Below, in pieces: positions 25,218-31,164 of a stretch of 35,240 bases of DNA. Position 1 is the stretch's first letter; each line of letters starts with the position of its first letter. The DNA is taken from NCBI RefSeq assembly GCF_016861845.1, contig NZ_BOLV01000022.1, positions 1 through 35,240 on the forward strand, given 5' to 3'. The stretch is from Lacticaseibacillus suilingensis (GTDB taxonomy: Bacteria; Bacillota; Bacilli; Lactobacillales; Lactobacillaceae). The notes below the pieces were generated by a model. The model was given only the letters and a program-made list of their open reading frames with translations, searched no databases and was not told where the DNA came from. Position numbers and translations under genes: made by a program.

Positions 25218-25471
25218 TAGCTAATCACCTCCGTCAAAAATCCCTCCCGCGTTAGATAAGCAGGGCTTTCGGGTTCAACGGCATCTTGTCCCTCCGGCCC
25301 GTCTTCATCGTACTGAGTGTCTTCTTCCGTCCCCGCTTCCGTCATGATGTCCTTCAAGACCTCTGCGCGCTCTGGGGTGACTTTAACGACCAGCCTGTCG
25401 CCGGTTGCAACCTCCTCACCAACGACTTTCTGGCCCTCTACTGAAACCAACATGATTAAATCGTTATCCAT
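25217..25471 (-). CDS. Small acidic protein, unknown
   Basis: 84 residues, strongly acidic, especially 48-70 (EEDTQYDEDGPEGQDAVEPE). No membrane helix. AAAGGAGG precedes the ATG. Coupled to the ArdC-like gene by a 1-nt overlap and 12 nt after SSB. Acidic small proteins near ArdC can be DNA mimics, but nothing in the sequence shows this. Confidence 0.65.
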   Translation of the reverse strand: MDNDLIMLVSVEGQKVVGEEVATGDRLVVKVTPERAEVLKDIMTEAGTEEDTQYDEDGPEGQDAVEPESPAYLTREGFLTEVIS

Positions 25472-25483
25472 AATGAACCTCCT

Positions 25484-25984
25484 TTACCAGCCTTGATAAG
25501 GTGACTGGGCTGGCTGCTTAGACTGCGGTTTAGGCGCTTGCTGTACCGGTGGAACTGGTGGTTGTGGGGCTTGCTGCTGCTCTGGTGCCGGTTCCTGCTT
25601 TGGGGCATCAGGGTGCTGCTCAAATTCAGGCTGAATGGCCTGTTGCAGCGGCTTACCAACCTCGCCAGGTTGATAGACCCGGTAGAAGTCGTAGCCCCGC
25701 AAACGATAGGAGATGGCTTGGCTGCCGTCATCGCGCTTGAACTCACTGCTTTGGAAGTAGCCATTGACGACGATCACGGCACCAGGCTCGGCCTCTTTCA
25801 AGAACCGATCAGCCGCTTCACCTGACAAGGTGAAAGGTACCTTGTTGACTTCACCCCGGCCGGTGTCATAGCTCCGTTCATTCAATAAGAACCCATTCAC
25901 GTATGTCCGCTCATTGCTTTGATTAGTCTTTGTTTCCGGCATTACACGACCCATCACGGTCATGTCATTCATCATCTTTGTCAT
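25484..25984 (-). CDS. ssb: Single-stranded DNA-binding protein of the transfer operon
   Basis: 166 residues. OB-fold region about 8-105 (VMGRVMPETKTN, VPFTLSGEAADRFLKEA, GAVIVVNGYFQSSEFKRDDG, ISYRLRGYDF). The remaining third is Pro/Gln-rich and ends SPYQGW rather than the usual acidic DDDIPF-type tail. AGGAGGG lies 7 nt before the ATG. It probably coats the entering strand. The unusual end suggests it does not recruit host repair proteins in the normal way. It follows the DUF5011 gene by 2 nt. Confidence 0.85.
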   Translation of the reverse strand: MTKMMNDMTVMGRVMPETKTNQSNERTYVNGFLLNERSYDTGRGEVNKVPFTLSGEAADRFLKEAEPGAVIVVNGYFQSSEFKRDDGSQAISYRLRGYDFYRVYQPGEVGKPLQQAIQPEFEQHPDAPKQEPAPEQQQAPQPPVPPVQQAPKPQSKQPAQSPYQGW

Positions 25985-25986
25985 GC

Positions 25987-27489
25987 TTATCCCTCCTGTG
26001 CTGGTGCAGCACTTTCATCCGCAACAACCGTCACTGTGACGTCTTTGGTAGTAGTCTGGCCAAACTTGTCGGTAGCAGTGTAGGTCAGTTTGTATTCGCC
26101 TGGGGTACTAGTATCAACGCTGCCATCTACCGTGACCTTAGCTTCGCCGTAAGGGCTTGTTGCCGTCACACTAGCCATTGCATCGAACTGATCGCCTACT
26201 TTAAGCGATGTAGCCACGCCAGAAACATCCAAGCTTGGCTTGTCGGCGGTAACGTTGATGGTCACGGTCTTCGTCGTTGTCTGGCCGAATTTGTCTGTTG
26301 CTGTGTAGGTCAGCTTATTTTCGCCAGGCTTGCTGGTATCGACGCTGCCGTCAACCTTGAGGTCAGCTTCGCCATACTTGCTGGTTGCTTTGACGTCCTG
26401 AAGGGCATCAAAGTTAGTGTTGATTGCTACGCTCGTGTTCTGGTCGGTAGTGTCAATGGTTGGCTTGTCAGCGTATACCGTGACTGTGCGTTGCTTGGTG
26501 ACCGTCTGCCCGTCGCTGTCTGTTACAGAGTAGGTCAGTTCATACTGACCAGGAGTCGTCGTATCAACCTTACCATCAGCGGTGACCTTGCCTGTCAAAT
26601 CGCCGTCTTGATAGTCATCAGCGCTAACATCTTTCAAGGCATCAAAGGTCGTGCCAACCTCAACCGGATTATCGTTTAGGAACACGATAGAAGGCTTATC
26701 GTTGATCACTGTGATTTCACGCGTGACCGAGACGGTGTGGCCCGCACTGTCTGTTACCGAGTAAGTAACGCTATACGTGCCTGGCGTGTTCTTATCAAGC
26801 GTGGTCGTATAGCCAATCGCATTAGTCAAATCGCCATCTTCTGAGTCGCTAGCCGTAACGCCAAGCCGGAAGTTGACTGTCTCCTGCCCCTTGTGCACCG
26901 TCATCGTCGCAGGCGCACTGATGGATGGTGCCTGGTCAGGTGTGGTTTCACCAGAATCTGAATTGCCACCATCAGTGCCACCGCCGGTTTGACCGCCATC
27001 ACCAGGAAGTGTTCCAGGCTGATTGCCGGACGTACCGCTGTCTCCACCAGGAAGCACCTCCGGTGTTGCTGGCTCAATCGGTTCTGGTGTTGGCTTGGTG
27101 GCATCCGTTGCCAGCGCCACAAGCCCTTTGGTCTGATCAGAGTTAAGGGCGTCGGCCAGCTTCTGCACACCGTTATCCAGCAATACACCAGCTACGCCGG
27201 TTTCATCGCTTGCTGCCAGCGTCGGAAAGGCGCTTTGTACAATCGACTTAACGCTGCCATCATTGCTATCTGCCGCGTCGCCCTTAGCTGCGTCTTCAAT
27301 GACCGATTTAACCGAGTTGTGCTTCTTCTTGGTGGTCGTTTTCGTGGTCTTGGCTGACTGCTGTGAAGGGCCTGTCACGGCGGAATAAATGCCGTAACCG
27401 CCGCCGCCAAGTACAGCAGCAGAGATTAAAACAGCCGCAAGGATTTTGCGGCTGGACTTCTTTTCTTGTTGTTCTGGTTCTTGTGCCAT
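25987..27489 (-). CDS. Membrane-anchored surface protein with DUF5011/Ig-like repeats
   Basis: 500 residues from ATG at 27489. One N-terminal membrane helix (ILAAVLISAAVLGGGGYGIY), so the rest is probably outside. A Gly/Pro/Ser-rich linker at about 135-190 leads to about four repeats of some 75-80 residues. Each has the pattern VDTSTPGEYKLTYTATDKFGQ and TVTV, the last two being nearly identical. No LPxTG motif. The fold is bacterial Ig-like (DUF5011). Its place in the T4SS operon, next to an EssB-like gene, suggests a wall-spanning or contact subunit of the mating apparatus. Confidence 0.8.
   Translation of the reverse strand: MAQEPEQQEKKSSRKILAAVLISAAVLGGGGYGIYSAVTGPSQQSAKTTKTTTKKKHNSVKSVIEDAAKGDAADSNDGSVKSIVQSAFPTLAASDETGVAGVLLDNGVQKLADALNSDQTKGLVALATDATKPTPEPIEPATPEVLPGGDSGTSGNQPGTLPGDGGQTGGGTDGGNSDSGETTPDQAPSISAPATMTVHKGQETVNFRLGVTASDSEDGDLTNAIGYTTTLDKNTPGTYSVTYSVTDSAGHTVSVTREITVINDKPSIVFLNDNPVEVGTTFDALKDVSADDYQDGDLTGKVTADGKVDTTTPGQYELTYSVTDSDGQTVTKQRTVTVYADKPTIDTTDQNTSVAINTNFDALQDVKATSKYGEADLKVDGSVDTSKPGENKLTYTATDKFGQTTTKTVTINVTADKPSLDVSGVATSLKVGDQFDAMASVTATSPYGEAKVTVDGSVDTSTPGEYKLTYTATDKFGQTTTKDVTVTVVADESAAPAQEG
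26020..26870 (-). repeat. Repeats encoding Ig-like domains
   Basis: About four in-frame units of roughly 230-240 bp. The two nearest the 3' end of the gene are close copies, the others are diverged, so the most recent duplication is at the C-terminal end. Confidence 0.65.
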
Positions 27490-27494
27490 TACTT

Positions 27495-28754
27495 TCACTC
27501 TCCTAACGTTTCTAGTTGATGCTGAAACGATGCTGCACTGGCTTTGGCTTGTGCCCGCTCAGCAGCGCTTTTACTTGTGTCCTTTGCGATAGCCTGAAAA
27601 TGGGCCACCGCCTTTTGATAGGTTTCACCGGTTTGAATCGCCTGATCAATCGTCTTGTTTTTCAGTTCCGCGTTGAGTCGTTTAGCCTGGTCAAACTGGC
27701 CGGTCTGGATGTAGCCAATCGCGATCAGGCTTTGCAGATCCTGGTCGTTCAGGTCCCGGTTCACAATCTCGGCCTGTTCAAACTGCTTTGTTTTGAGGTA
27801 AGCCACTGCCAATTTCGATTTACGAACACGGCTCATGGTTGCCTTTTGACTGGCACTAATCACGGCCTGATATTTCTTTCTTGCATAGGCCAAGTCAAAC
27901 TTACCGTTAGCGCTTGGATATTTGCTCTGAAACTTAGCTAGGTCTGAGGTGGTGCCATCAGTGACCAAAACTGCTTCGATTGCAGCACGTTTCTCTGGAT
28001 ATGCCTGGCCCGCCTGAAGATATTTCTCATTGCGGACTAGCGTTTGATAGCTTGGCTGTGGGGCTGCCTTTGGCGAGAAAAAGAAACGATACGAACCAAC
28101 CGCCCCAACAACAAGTAGCACAGCCGCGCCAAACACGATAAGGGCACGTTTGTACTTGCTGAACAATGCCCCCAGGTCTGGCGCTTGTCTGGTCGGCTGG
28201 CGTTTTTTCTCTACTGTGCGCCTATTTTGCATACTCTCGCGCGTTGGAGCGGGTTGAGGGCGGACAGTAGAAGGTTCAGGTTGTGGATCGGGTGGCTCTT
28301 GCGCATCATGCGAAGCACTCGGATTGGGTTCGGAGCTGGAACTTTGATCCTGCCCAGGTGCTTCATCCATTGCGGCCTCGGTTGACTCTTTGTCGGTCAG
28401 TAGGACAGGGGCAGCTTCGGCGACCAGGGCACTTTGCAGTGAAACGATGAACCGCTGAGCATCCTCAGACGACACGTTATCCAGCACCTCTCTGAAGGTG
28501 TGCTGAACAAGTGCCAACAAGTTTCCAAGATAGGCTTCACCGGTGCCAAGCTCAATGACGTCACGAAAAAGTAGCTCGTCATCCGACTCATTATGAATGC
28601 TGATCTCAACGACCAGCTTTTTGTGATTATCCAGGCAAGCATGGTTCGTTTCCCGGATCGTTTTCTCCGCCTCGTGCAGTGAGTAACGGCGCACTTTGGA
28701 GAACTTAGAAAAGAAAGGCCAGGCAAAGCGGCTGCGTTTCAACAACACATACAT
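27495..28754 (-). CDS. Bitopic membrane protein with EssB-like layout
   Basis: 419 residues. A cytoplasmic-type N-terminal domain of about 120 residues is followed by a Pro/Ser/Gln-rich linker (about 125-190), one membrane helix near 208-228 (ALIVFGAAVLLVVGAVGSY), and a helical C-terminal half with TPR-like pairs (AVAYLKTKQFEQAEIV, IAIGYIQTGQFDQAKRL). This is the topology of EssB of type VII secretion and related conjugation scaffold proteins; sequence homology is not clear by eye. GGGAGGTG precedes the ATG. Confidence 0.75.
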   Translation of the reverse strand: MYVLLKRSRFAWPFFSKFSKVRRYSLHEAEKTIRETNHACLDNHKKLVVEISIHNESDDELLFRDVIELGTGEAYLGNLLALVQHTFREVLDNVSSEDAQRFIVSLQSALVAEAAPVLLTDKESTEAAMDEAPGQDQSSSSEPNPSASHDAQEPPDPQPEPSTVRPQPAPTRESMQNRRTVEKKRQPTRQAPDLGALFSKYKRALIVFGAAVLLVVGAVGSYRFFFSPKAAPQPSYQTLVRNEKYLQAGQAYPEKRAAIEAVLVTDGTTSDLAKFQSKYPSANGKFDLAYARKKYQAVISASQKATMSRVRKSKLAVAYLKTKQFEQAEIVNRDLNDQDLQSLIAIGYIQTGQFDQAKRLNAELKNKTIDQAIQTGETYQKAVAHFQAIAKDTSKSAAERAQAKASAASFQHQLETLGE

Positions 28755-28777
28755 CGCTACTCACCTCCCTAGCGTGA

Positions 28778-28996
28778 TTAAATGGTCTTCACCCAGGAAA
28801 TAAAGGCTCCAGCTGAAAGAGCAATAAACAACCCGAGAGCGGTGTGGGTCATGCCGTCCTTGGCTTCCTCCAGTTTCTGGCGGTTCTTGGTCATGAAGGC
28901 AAGTGCATACAAGCTGAGTTTAACAACTGCGTATGATCCAGCAATCGTGCCGATAGCAGTTGCCACATATTGTAATCCTTGAGTAATTCTATCCAT
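28778..28996 (-). CDS. Two-helix peptide, VirB2/T4SS-pilin-like
   Basis: 72 residues with two membrane helices (about 10-35 and 50-68) separated by a short basic loop (MTKNRQKLEEAKDG), the size and layout of VirB2-like peptides in Gram-positive systems. Overlaps the upstream gene by 8 nt. CAGGAGG lies 8 nt before the ATG. Assignment is by shape and position. Confidence 0.65.
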   Translation of the reverse strand: MDRITQGLQYVATAIGTIAGSYAVVKLSLYALAFMTKNRQKLEEAKDGMTHTALGLFIALSAGAFISWVKTI

Positions 28997-29192
28997 TGTG
29001 ACGTTCCTCCTGATTTAAACTCTGAGTCGGCTGCTTGGTCTGGGCGGCCATAGACTTGATTAATAGATTTGTATTCTCAGTGATAATTTCTTGGTACTTT
29101 TCATTAAGCCAGTCATCCATCTTGACGCCTTTTGCCGCCAAAATGGCACTAGCAAGGCGCTTGTTTTGGTTCTGTTCTGCGCGATTTGCCAT
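28989..29192 (-). CDS. Small helical protein, unknown
   Basis: 67 residues, soluble, helical, Gln/Asn-rich (ANRAEQNQNKRLASAILAAKG). AGAAAGGAG precedes the ATG. Coupled to the VirB2-like gene by an 8-nt overlap. No family recognised. Confidence 0.65.
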   Translation of the reverse strand: MANRAEQNQNKRLASAILAAKGVKMDDWLNEKYQEIITENTNLLIKSMAAQTKQPTQSLNQEERHNG

Positions 29193-29206
29193 TCTTCCGC
29201 TCCTTT

Positions 29207-29437
29207 CTAATTCACGATTAGCAATTCGACCTTACGGCGGCTTACTGGACGGGTTTCTTGGATTTCTCCAAGCTCCATCAGTTCAGGATCAGCCCACCAG
29301 CCGGTCTTTAAAACGGCACGATAACCCGCTTCGATATGTTGCCCGAAGCCTGAGCTATAAATCGTTACTCTGATCCAGTTAGCACCGCAATCAACAACCG
29401 ATGCGGTGCTTGAGTCTAACTTCAAAACCTTTGCCAT
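29207..29437 (-). CDS. Small protein, unknown
   Basis: 76 residues from ATG at 29437, which shares its A with the TGA of the upstream gene (TGATG). Likely small beta-rich fold (SVVDCGANWIRVTIYSSGFG). No family recognised. The in-frame GTG one codon upstream is possible. Confidence 0.6.
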   Translation of the reverse strand: MAKVLKLDSSTASVVDCGANWIRVTIYSSGFGQHIEAGYRAVLKTGWWADPELMELGEIQETRPVSRRKVELLIVN

Positions 29438-29760
29438 CACACAAACTCCCTCCGATAGTGCGTATCCCGGTATCCTTCAATCAGCCAGTCCCCATCTGGC
29501 GCTTTACTGATGCGGTGTACCTCAAGTGCCGCCAGGTAACCCAGCTTTTGGTAGGATCCAGCCGGTCGTGTAATTTGCGGGACTACGTGACCAATCGCGA
29601 GCAGAACACCTGGTACCATCAGCTTCTCCGCCTCCGGGTTCGCGCTGAAGAAACTCTTCTTCACGCGTACAAACAGAATTTCGTTCCCCTCTCTGTCCTT
29701 ACCGCTGGTACCAATCTCACGCGCCAAAAAACGTTCATCAACATACACTCCTTTCTCCAT
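29437..29760 (-). CDS. First gene of the transfer operon, unknown
   Basis: 107 residues, soluble, mixed strands (NEILFVRVKKSF, DGDWLIEGYRDTHYRREFV). It has a textbook ribosome site (AAAGGAGGTGG, 7 nt before the ATG). It is the first gene after a leader holding two terminator-like hairpins and two tRNA-like elements, so its leader probably controls the whole operon. Confidence 0.7.
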   Translation of the reverse strand: MEKGVYVDERFLAREIGTSGKDREGNEILFVRVKKSFFSANPEAEKLMVPGVLLAIGHVVPQITRPAGSYQKLGYLAALEVHRISKAPDGDWLIEGYRDTHYRREFV

Positions 29761-29790
29761 GTGCGTTCCACCTCCTTTCCATCAAAAGAC

Positions 29791-29808
29791 TGCGGTCCAT
29801 TGGACCGA
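29791..29808. other. Small palindrome before the transfer operon
   Basis: GGTCCATTGGACC and flanks form a self-complementary hairpin between tRNA-like element 1 and the ribosome site of the first transfer gene. Confidence 0.5.
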
Positions 29809-29809
29809 C

Positions 29810-29854
29810 GCTGCCCCAGGGAGTCGAACCCTGAACTGAAACACCGGTGACAGC
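29810..29854 (-). ncRNA. tRNA-like minihelix 1
   Basis: On the minus strand GCTGTC pairs with GGCAGC (one G-U), then a linker ACCGGTGTTTCAGTT, then a T-arm CAGGG-TTCGACT-CCCTG that runs straight into the 3' stem strand. This is the acceptor plus T-arm half of a tRNA with no cloverleaf middle and no CCA. It lies about 50 nt before the first transfer gene, directly after a terminator hairpin. Confidence 0.6.
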
Positions 29855-29880
29855 AAAAAGCCCCTTCGGGCAGAAGGGGC
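29855..29880 (-). terminator. Terminator-like hairpin between tRNA-like elements 2 and 1
   Basis: On the minus strand GCCCCTTC pairs with GAAGGGGC (29873-29880 with 29860-29867), loop TGCCC, followed by five T that run directly into element 1. It would attenuate transcription entering the transfer operon. Confidence 0.7.
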
Positions 29881-29906
29881 CAAGAAAATCTATGAACTTT
29901 GCCTAA

Positions 29907-29946
29907 GCTGTACTAAGGAGTCGAACCTTAGTTTTCCGGGTACAGC
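29907..29946 (-). ncRNA. tRNA-like minihelix 2
   Basis: The cleanest copy, 40 nt. GCTGTAC pairs with GTACAGC (7 bp, as in a tRNA acceptor stem), the linker is CCGGAAAAC, and the T-arm is TAAGG-TTCGACT-CCTTA with the exact 5-bp stem and 7-nt loop of tRNAs. The T-stem and acceptor 3' strand are contiguous, as needed for coaxial stacking. Confidence 0.65.
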
Positions 29947-29969
29947 AAAGGCCCTCGATTGAGGGCCTT
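29947..29969 (-). terminator. Terminator-like hairpin after the RelB-like gene
   Basis: On the minus strand AAGGCCCT pairs with AGGGCCTT (29962-29969 with 29948-29955), followed by TTT and then the 5' strand of tRNA-like element 2. It ends the RelB-like gene, with a short T-run, so read-through is likely. Confidence 0.6.
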
Positions 29970-29976
29970 GGTAGTC

Positions 29977-30207
29977 TTACTTCTTCTGCTGCTTCTTCTT
30001 CCTGCCTTTGTTGTCTAAACCAATCTCAGCCAGGTAGCCGGTATCAGGCGTAAATGGGAACTTTTTGTCCCGTGCAACTTGACGCAGAAAGACTGTGATG
30101 GCGCTAGTCACGGTAAAACCCATATCTGCCAGTGCTTCCTCGGCTTCCGCTTTGGTCTTGGGGTCAAGTCGTGCAAAGACCCTGACCGTCTTATCTTGCA
30201 ATCTCAC
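29977..30207 (-). CDS. RelB/DinJ-family antitoxin-like protein without a partner
   Basis: 76 residues. GTG start, with AGGGTGA about 6 nt upstream. TVRVFARLDPKTKAEAEEALADMGF, then TVTSAITVFLRQVARDKKFPF, is the RelB/DinJ ribbon-helix-helix signature. The C-terminus is lysine-rich (KGRKKKQQKK) and shorter than a toxin-binding tail. No RelE/YafQ-like toxin gene is adjacent: the next gene downstream is the unknown first transfer gene, beyond two hairpins. It could be a solitary regulator of the transfer leader or an antitoxin remnant. Confidence 0.75.
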   Translation of the reverse strand: MRLQDKTVRVFARLDPKTKAEAEEALADMGFTVTSAITVFLRQVARDKKFPFTPDTGYLAEIGLDNKGRKKKQQKK

Positions 30208-30285
30208 TGTCTCACCCTACTTTCGTTGTTCATATACGACATTTTATACTATTGGTGATTCTTTATCAGCCTATCAGTAGCTTAT

Positions 30286-30343
30286 ACTGCCCCAGGGAGT
30301 TGAACCCTGGCCATACTCCAGGCAGGGGTAAGCCGGTGGCAGT
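30286..30343 (-). ncRNA. tRNA-like minihelix 3
   Basis: On the minus strand ACTGCC pairs with GGCAGT, followed by ACCGGCTTA, a further 19-nt insert, and the T-arm CAGGG-TTCAACT-CCCTG. Position 7 of the stem is an A-G mismatch, as in elements 1 and 5. The loop has A instead of G at the purine position, allowed in tRNAs. Confidence 0.6.
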
Positions 30344-30448
30344 AACGCGCTCCTACTTTGTTCGCTTGGGGGAGAAGTAGGGGCACTTGCGTATATAAAA
30401 TGAGGAAATCGTTGGAGCATGACAGGTAGCGGGGCAGCTACCTACCAA

Positions 30449-30489
30449 TGTCATCCTAAGGAGTCGAACCTTAGCTTACCGTGATGACA
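30449..30489 (-). ncRNA. tRNA-like minihelix 4
   Basis: 41 nt. TGTCATC pairs with GATGACA (7 bp), linker ACGGTAAG, then CTAAGG-TTCGACT-CCTTAG. Same T-arm as element 2 but an entirely different, fully paired outer stem. Confidence 0.65.
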
Positions 30490-30577
30490 ATGATCACACA
30501 GCTGGTGGCAAAATCAACAAGATTCCGTACTCCAGACTACCACTCACAGCGCAATTTGCTAGTTGAAAGTGGGTGCT

Positions 30578-30606
30578 TTGTCAGCAATCTCTGGTCGTGA
30601 TATACT
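30578..30606 (+). promoter_or_regulatory. Promoter of the second antitoxin RNA
   Basis: TTGTCA (30578-30583), 17-nt spacer, TATACT (30601-30606). Strong vegetative promoter facing the toxin gene. Confidence 0.75.
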
Positions 30607-30612
30607 TAGGGC

Positions 30613-30737
30613 GAACGAAATGCCGATGACGCCAAGCGCCACCGGCAAGGCAAGGCCGGATTGCTCCGGTGACTAGCCGTTCAGATTACAACGAATCATA
30701 ACCGTCGCTGGCTGCCAGGCGTGGACGGTTATTTTTT
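30613..30737 (+). ncRNA. Antisense antitoxin RNA, second type I unit
   Basis: About 125 nt from the promoter to the terminator hairpin AACCGTC/GACGGTT with a run of seven T. An internal hairpin CACCGGCAA/TTG..CCGGTG spans about 30644-30672. Blocks such as GCCACCG and CTAGCC recur on the plus strand opposite the toxin leader (about 30875-30893), so the RNA can pair with the toxin message both there and through the terminator. Confidence 0.65.
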
Positions 30738-30738
30738 T
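30698..30738. terminator. Shared terminator of the second type I unit
   Basis: ATAACCGTC (30698-30706) with GACGGTTAT (30724-30732), then TTTTTT on the plus strand. It overlaps the toxin stop codon. Confidence 0.8.
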
Positions 30739-30812
30739 GCGTCGTTTTTCATGATTGCCACGATTAAACCGCCAAAGGCGATCATCAGCGACAACGCTTC
30801 GAAAACGCTCAT
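30729..30812 (-). CDS. 27-aa holin-like type I toxin
   Basis: Starts MSVFEALSLMIAFGGLIVAI and ends MKNDAKK: one membrane helix with a short charged end. This matches the short 'putative holin-like toxin' family (PF16935) of Firmicutes. AAAGGAG lies 7 nt before the ATG. A leader of about 90 nt runs from a minus 10 box at 30911-30916. The convergent antitoxin RNA and shared terminator complete a type I toxin-antitoxin unit, probably for maintenance of the element. Confidence 0.8.
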   Translation of the reverse strand: MSVFEALSLMIAFGGLIVAIMKNDAKK

Positions 30813-30910
30813 GCGTGCTCCTTTCAGAGCAACAACCCAAAAGAACCATAGGCATCACTCCCATCTCTCGATTGAAGCTAGCCACCGTCCGGCTTTTCCT
30901 TGTCTTAACC

Positions 30911-30916
30911 ATCATA
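30911..30916 (-). promoter_or_regulatory. Minus 10 box of the holin-like toxin message
   Basis: TATGAT on the minus strand, about 100 nt before the toxin start. The best minus 35 at 17-nt spacing (TCGCAT) is poor, which fits weak toxin expression. Confidence 0.4.
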
Positions 30917-31007
30917 CTCAACTCTTACGCGCAATGCGAGTGACTTCTAATCTTTTGACCGTTTGCTATTACTTGTTAGTGCGTGACCATGAATGCCGAT
31001 TAAATTA

Positions 31008-31121
31008 TCATGCGTCAGAGGATTCGCCCCAAGCGGCAACCGCTGATCCAGCACAAACAACAACAACTATTGCCGCTATAATTGGACTTTGTAATCCATT
31101 CCAGATGAAAAACACAAACAC
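31008..31121 (-). CDS. Doubtful 37-aa hydrophobic peptide
   Basis: GTG-initiated frame MFVFFIWNGLQSPIIAAIVV, then VVCAGSAVAAWGESSDA: one long membrane helix. There is no Shine-Dalgarno sequence in front, and the frame is open further upstream into tRNA-like element 5. It could be a third small toxin, a remnant, or chance. The rest of 30917-31136 shows nothing else I can name. Confidence 0.2.
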   Translation of the reverse strand: MFVFFIWNGLQSPIIAAIVVVVCAGSAVAAWGESSDA

Positions 31122-31136
31122 TGAATTGATTAGTAC

Positions 31137-31162
31137 TAGGCAGACCTTACGGTACCTGCCTA
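31137..31162. other. Hairpin next to tRNA-like element 5
   Basis: TAGGCAG-ACC-TTAC-GGT-A-CCTGCCTA forms a stem of 10 bp or more, two bases from the 3' strand of element 5 on the minus strand. No T-run. Elements 1 and 4 also have a hairpin right after them. Confidence 0.6.
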
Positions 31163-31164
31163 AG

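Larger units (their letters stand above)
30208..30728. other. Intergenic region with two tRNA-like elements and hairpins
   Basis: No credible coding gene apart from RNA features listed separately. It holds tRNA-like elements 3 and 4, a hairpin CTACTT/AAGTAG (30353-30378 area) just before element 3, a hairpin GGTAGC/GCTACC (30425-30443) just after element 4, an AT-rich TATATA at about 30393-30398, and the antitoxin RNA of the second type I unit from about 30613. Confidence 0.6.

Noticed and set aside
25930-26679. 249-aa plus-strand frame opposite the DUF5011 and SSB genes
   Set aside because: Shadow of two well-supported minus-strand genes; composition is Cys/Arg-rich and unlike a real protein of this region.
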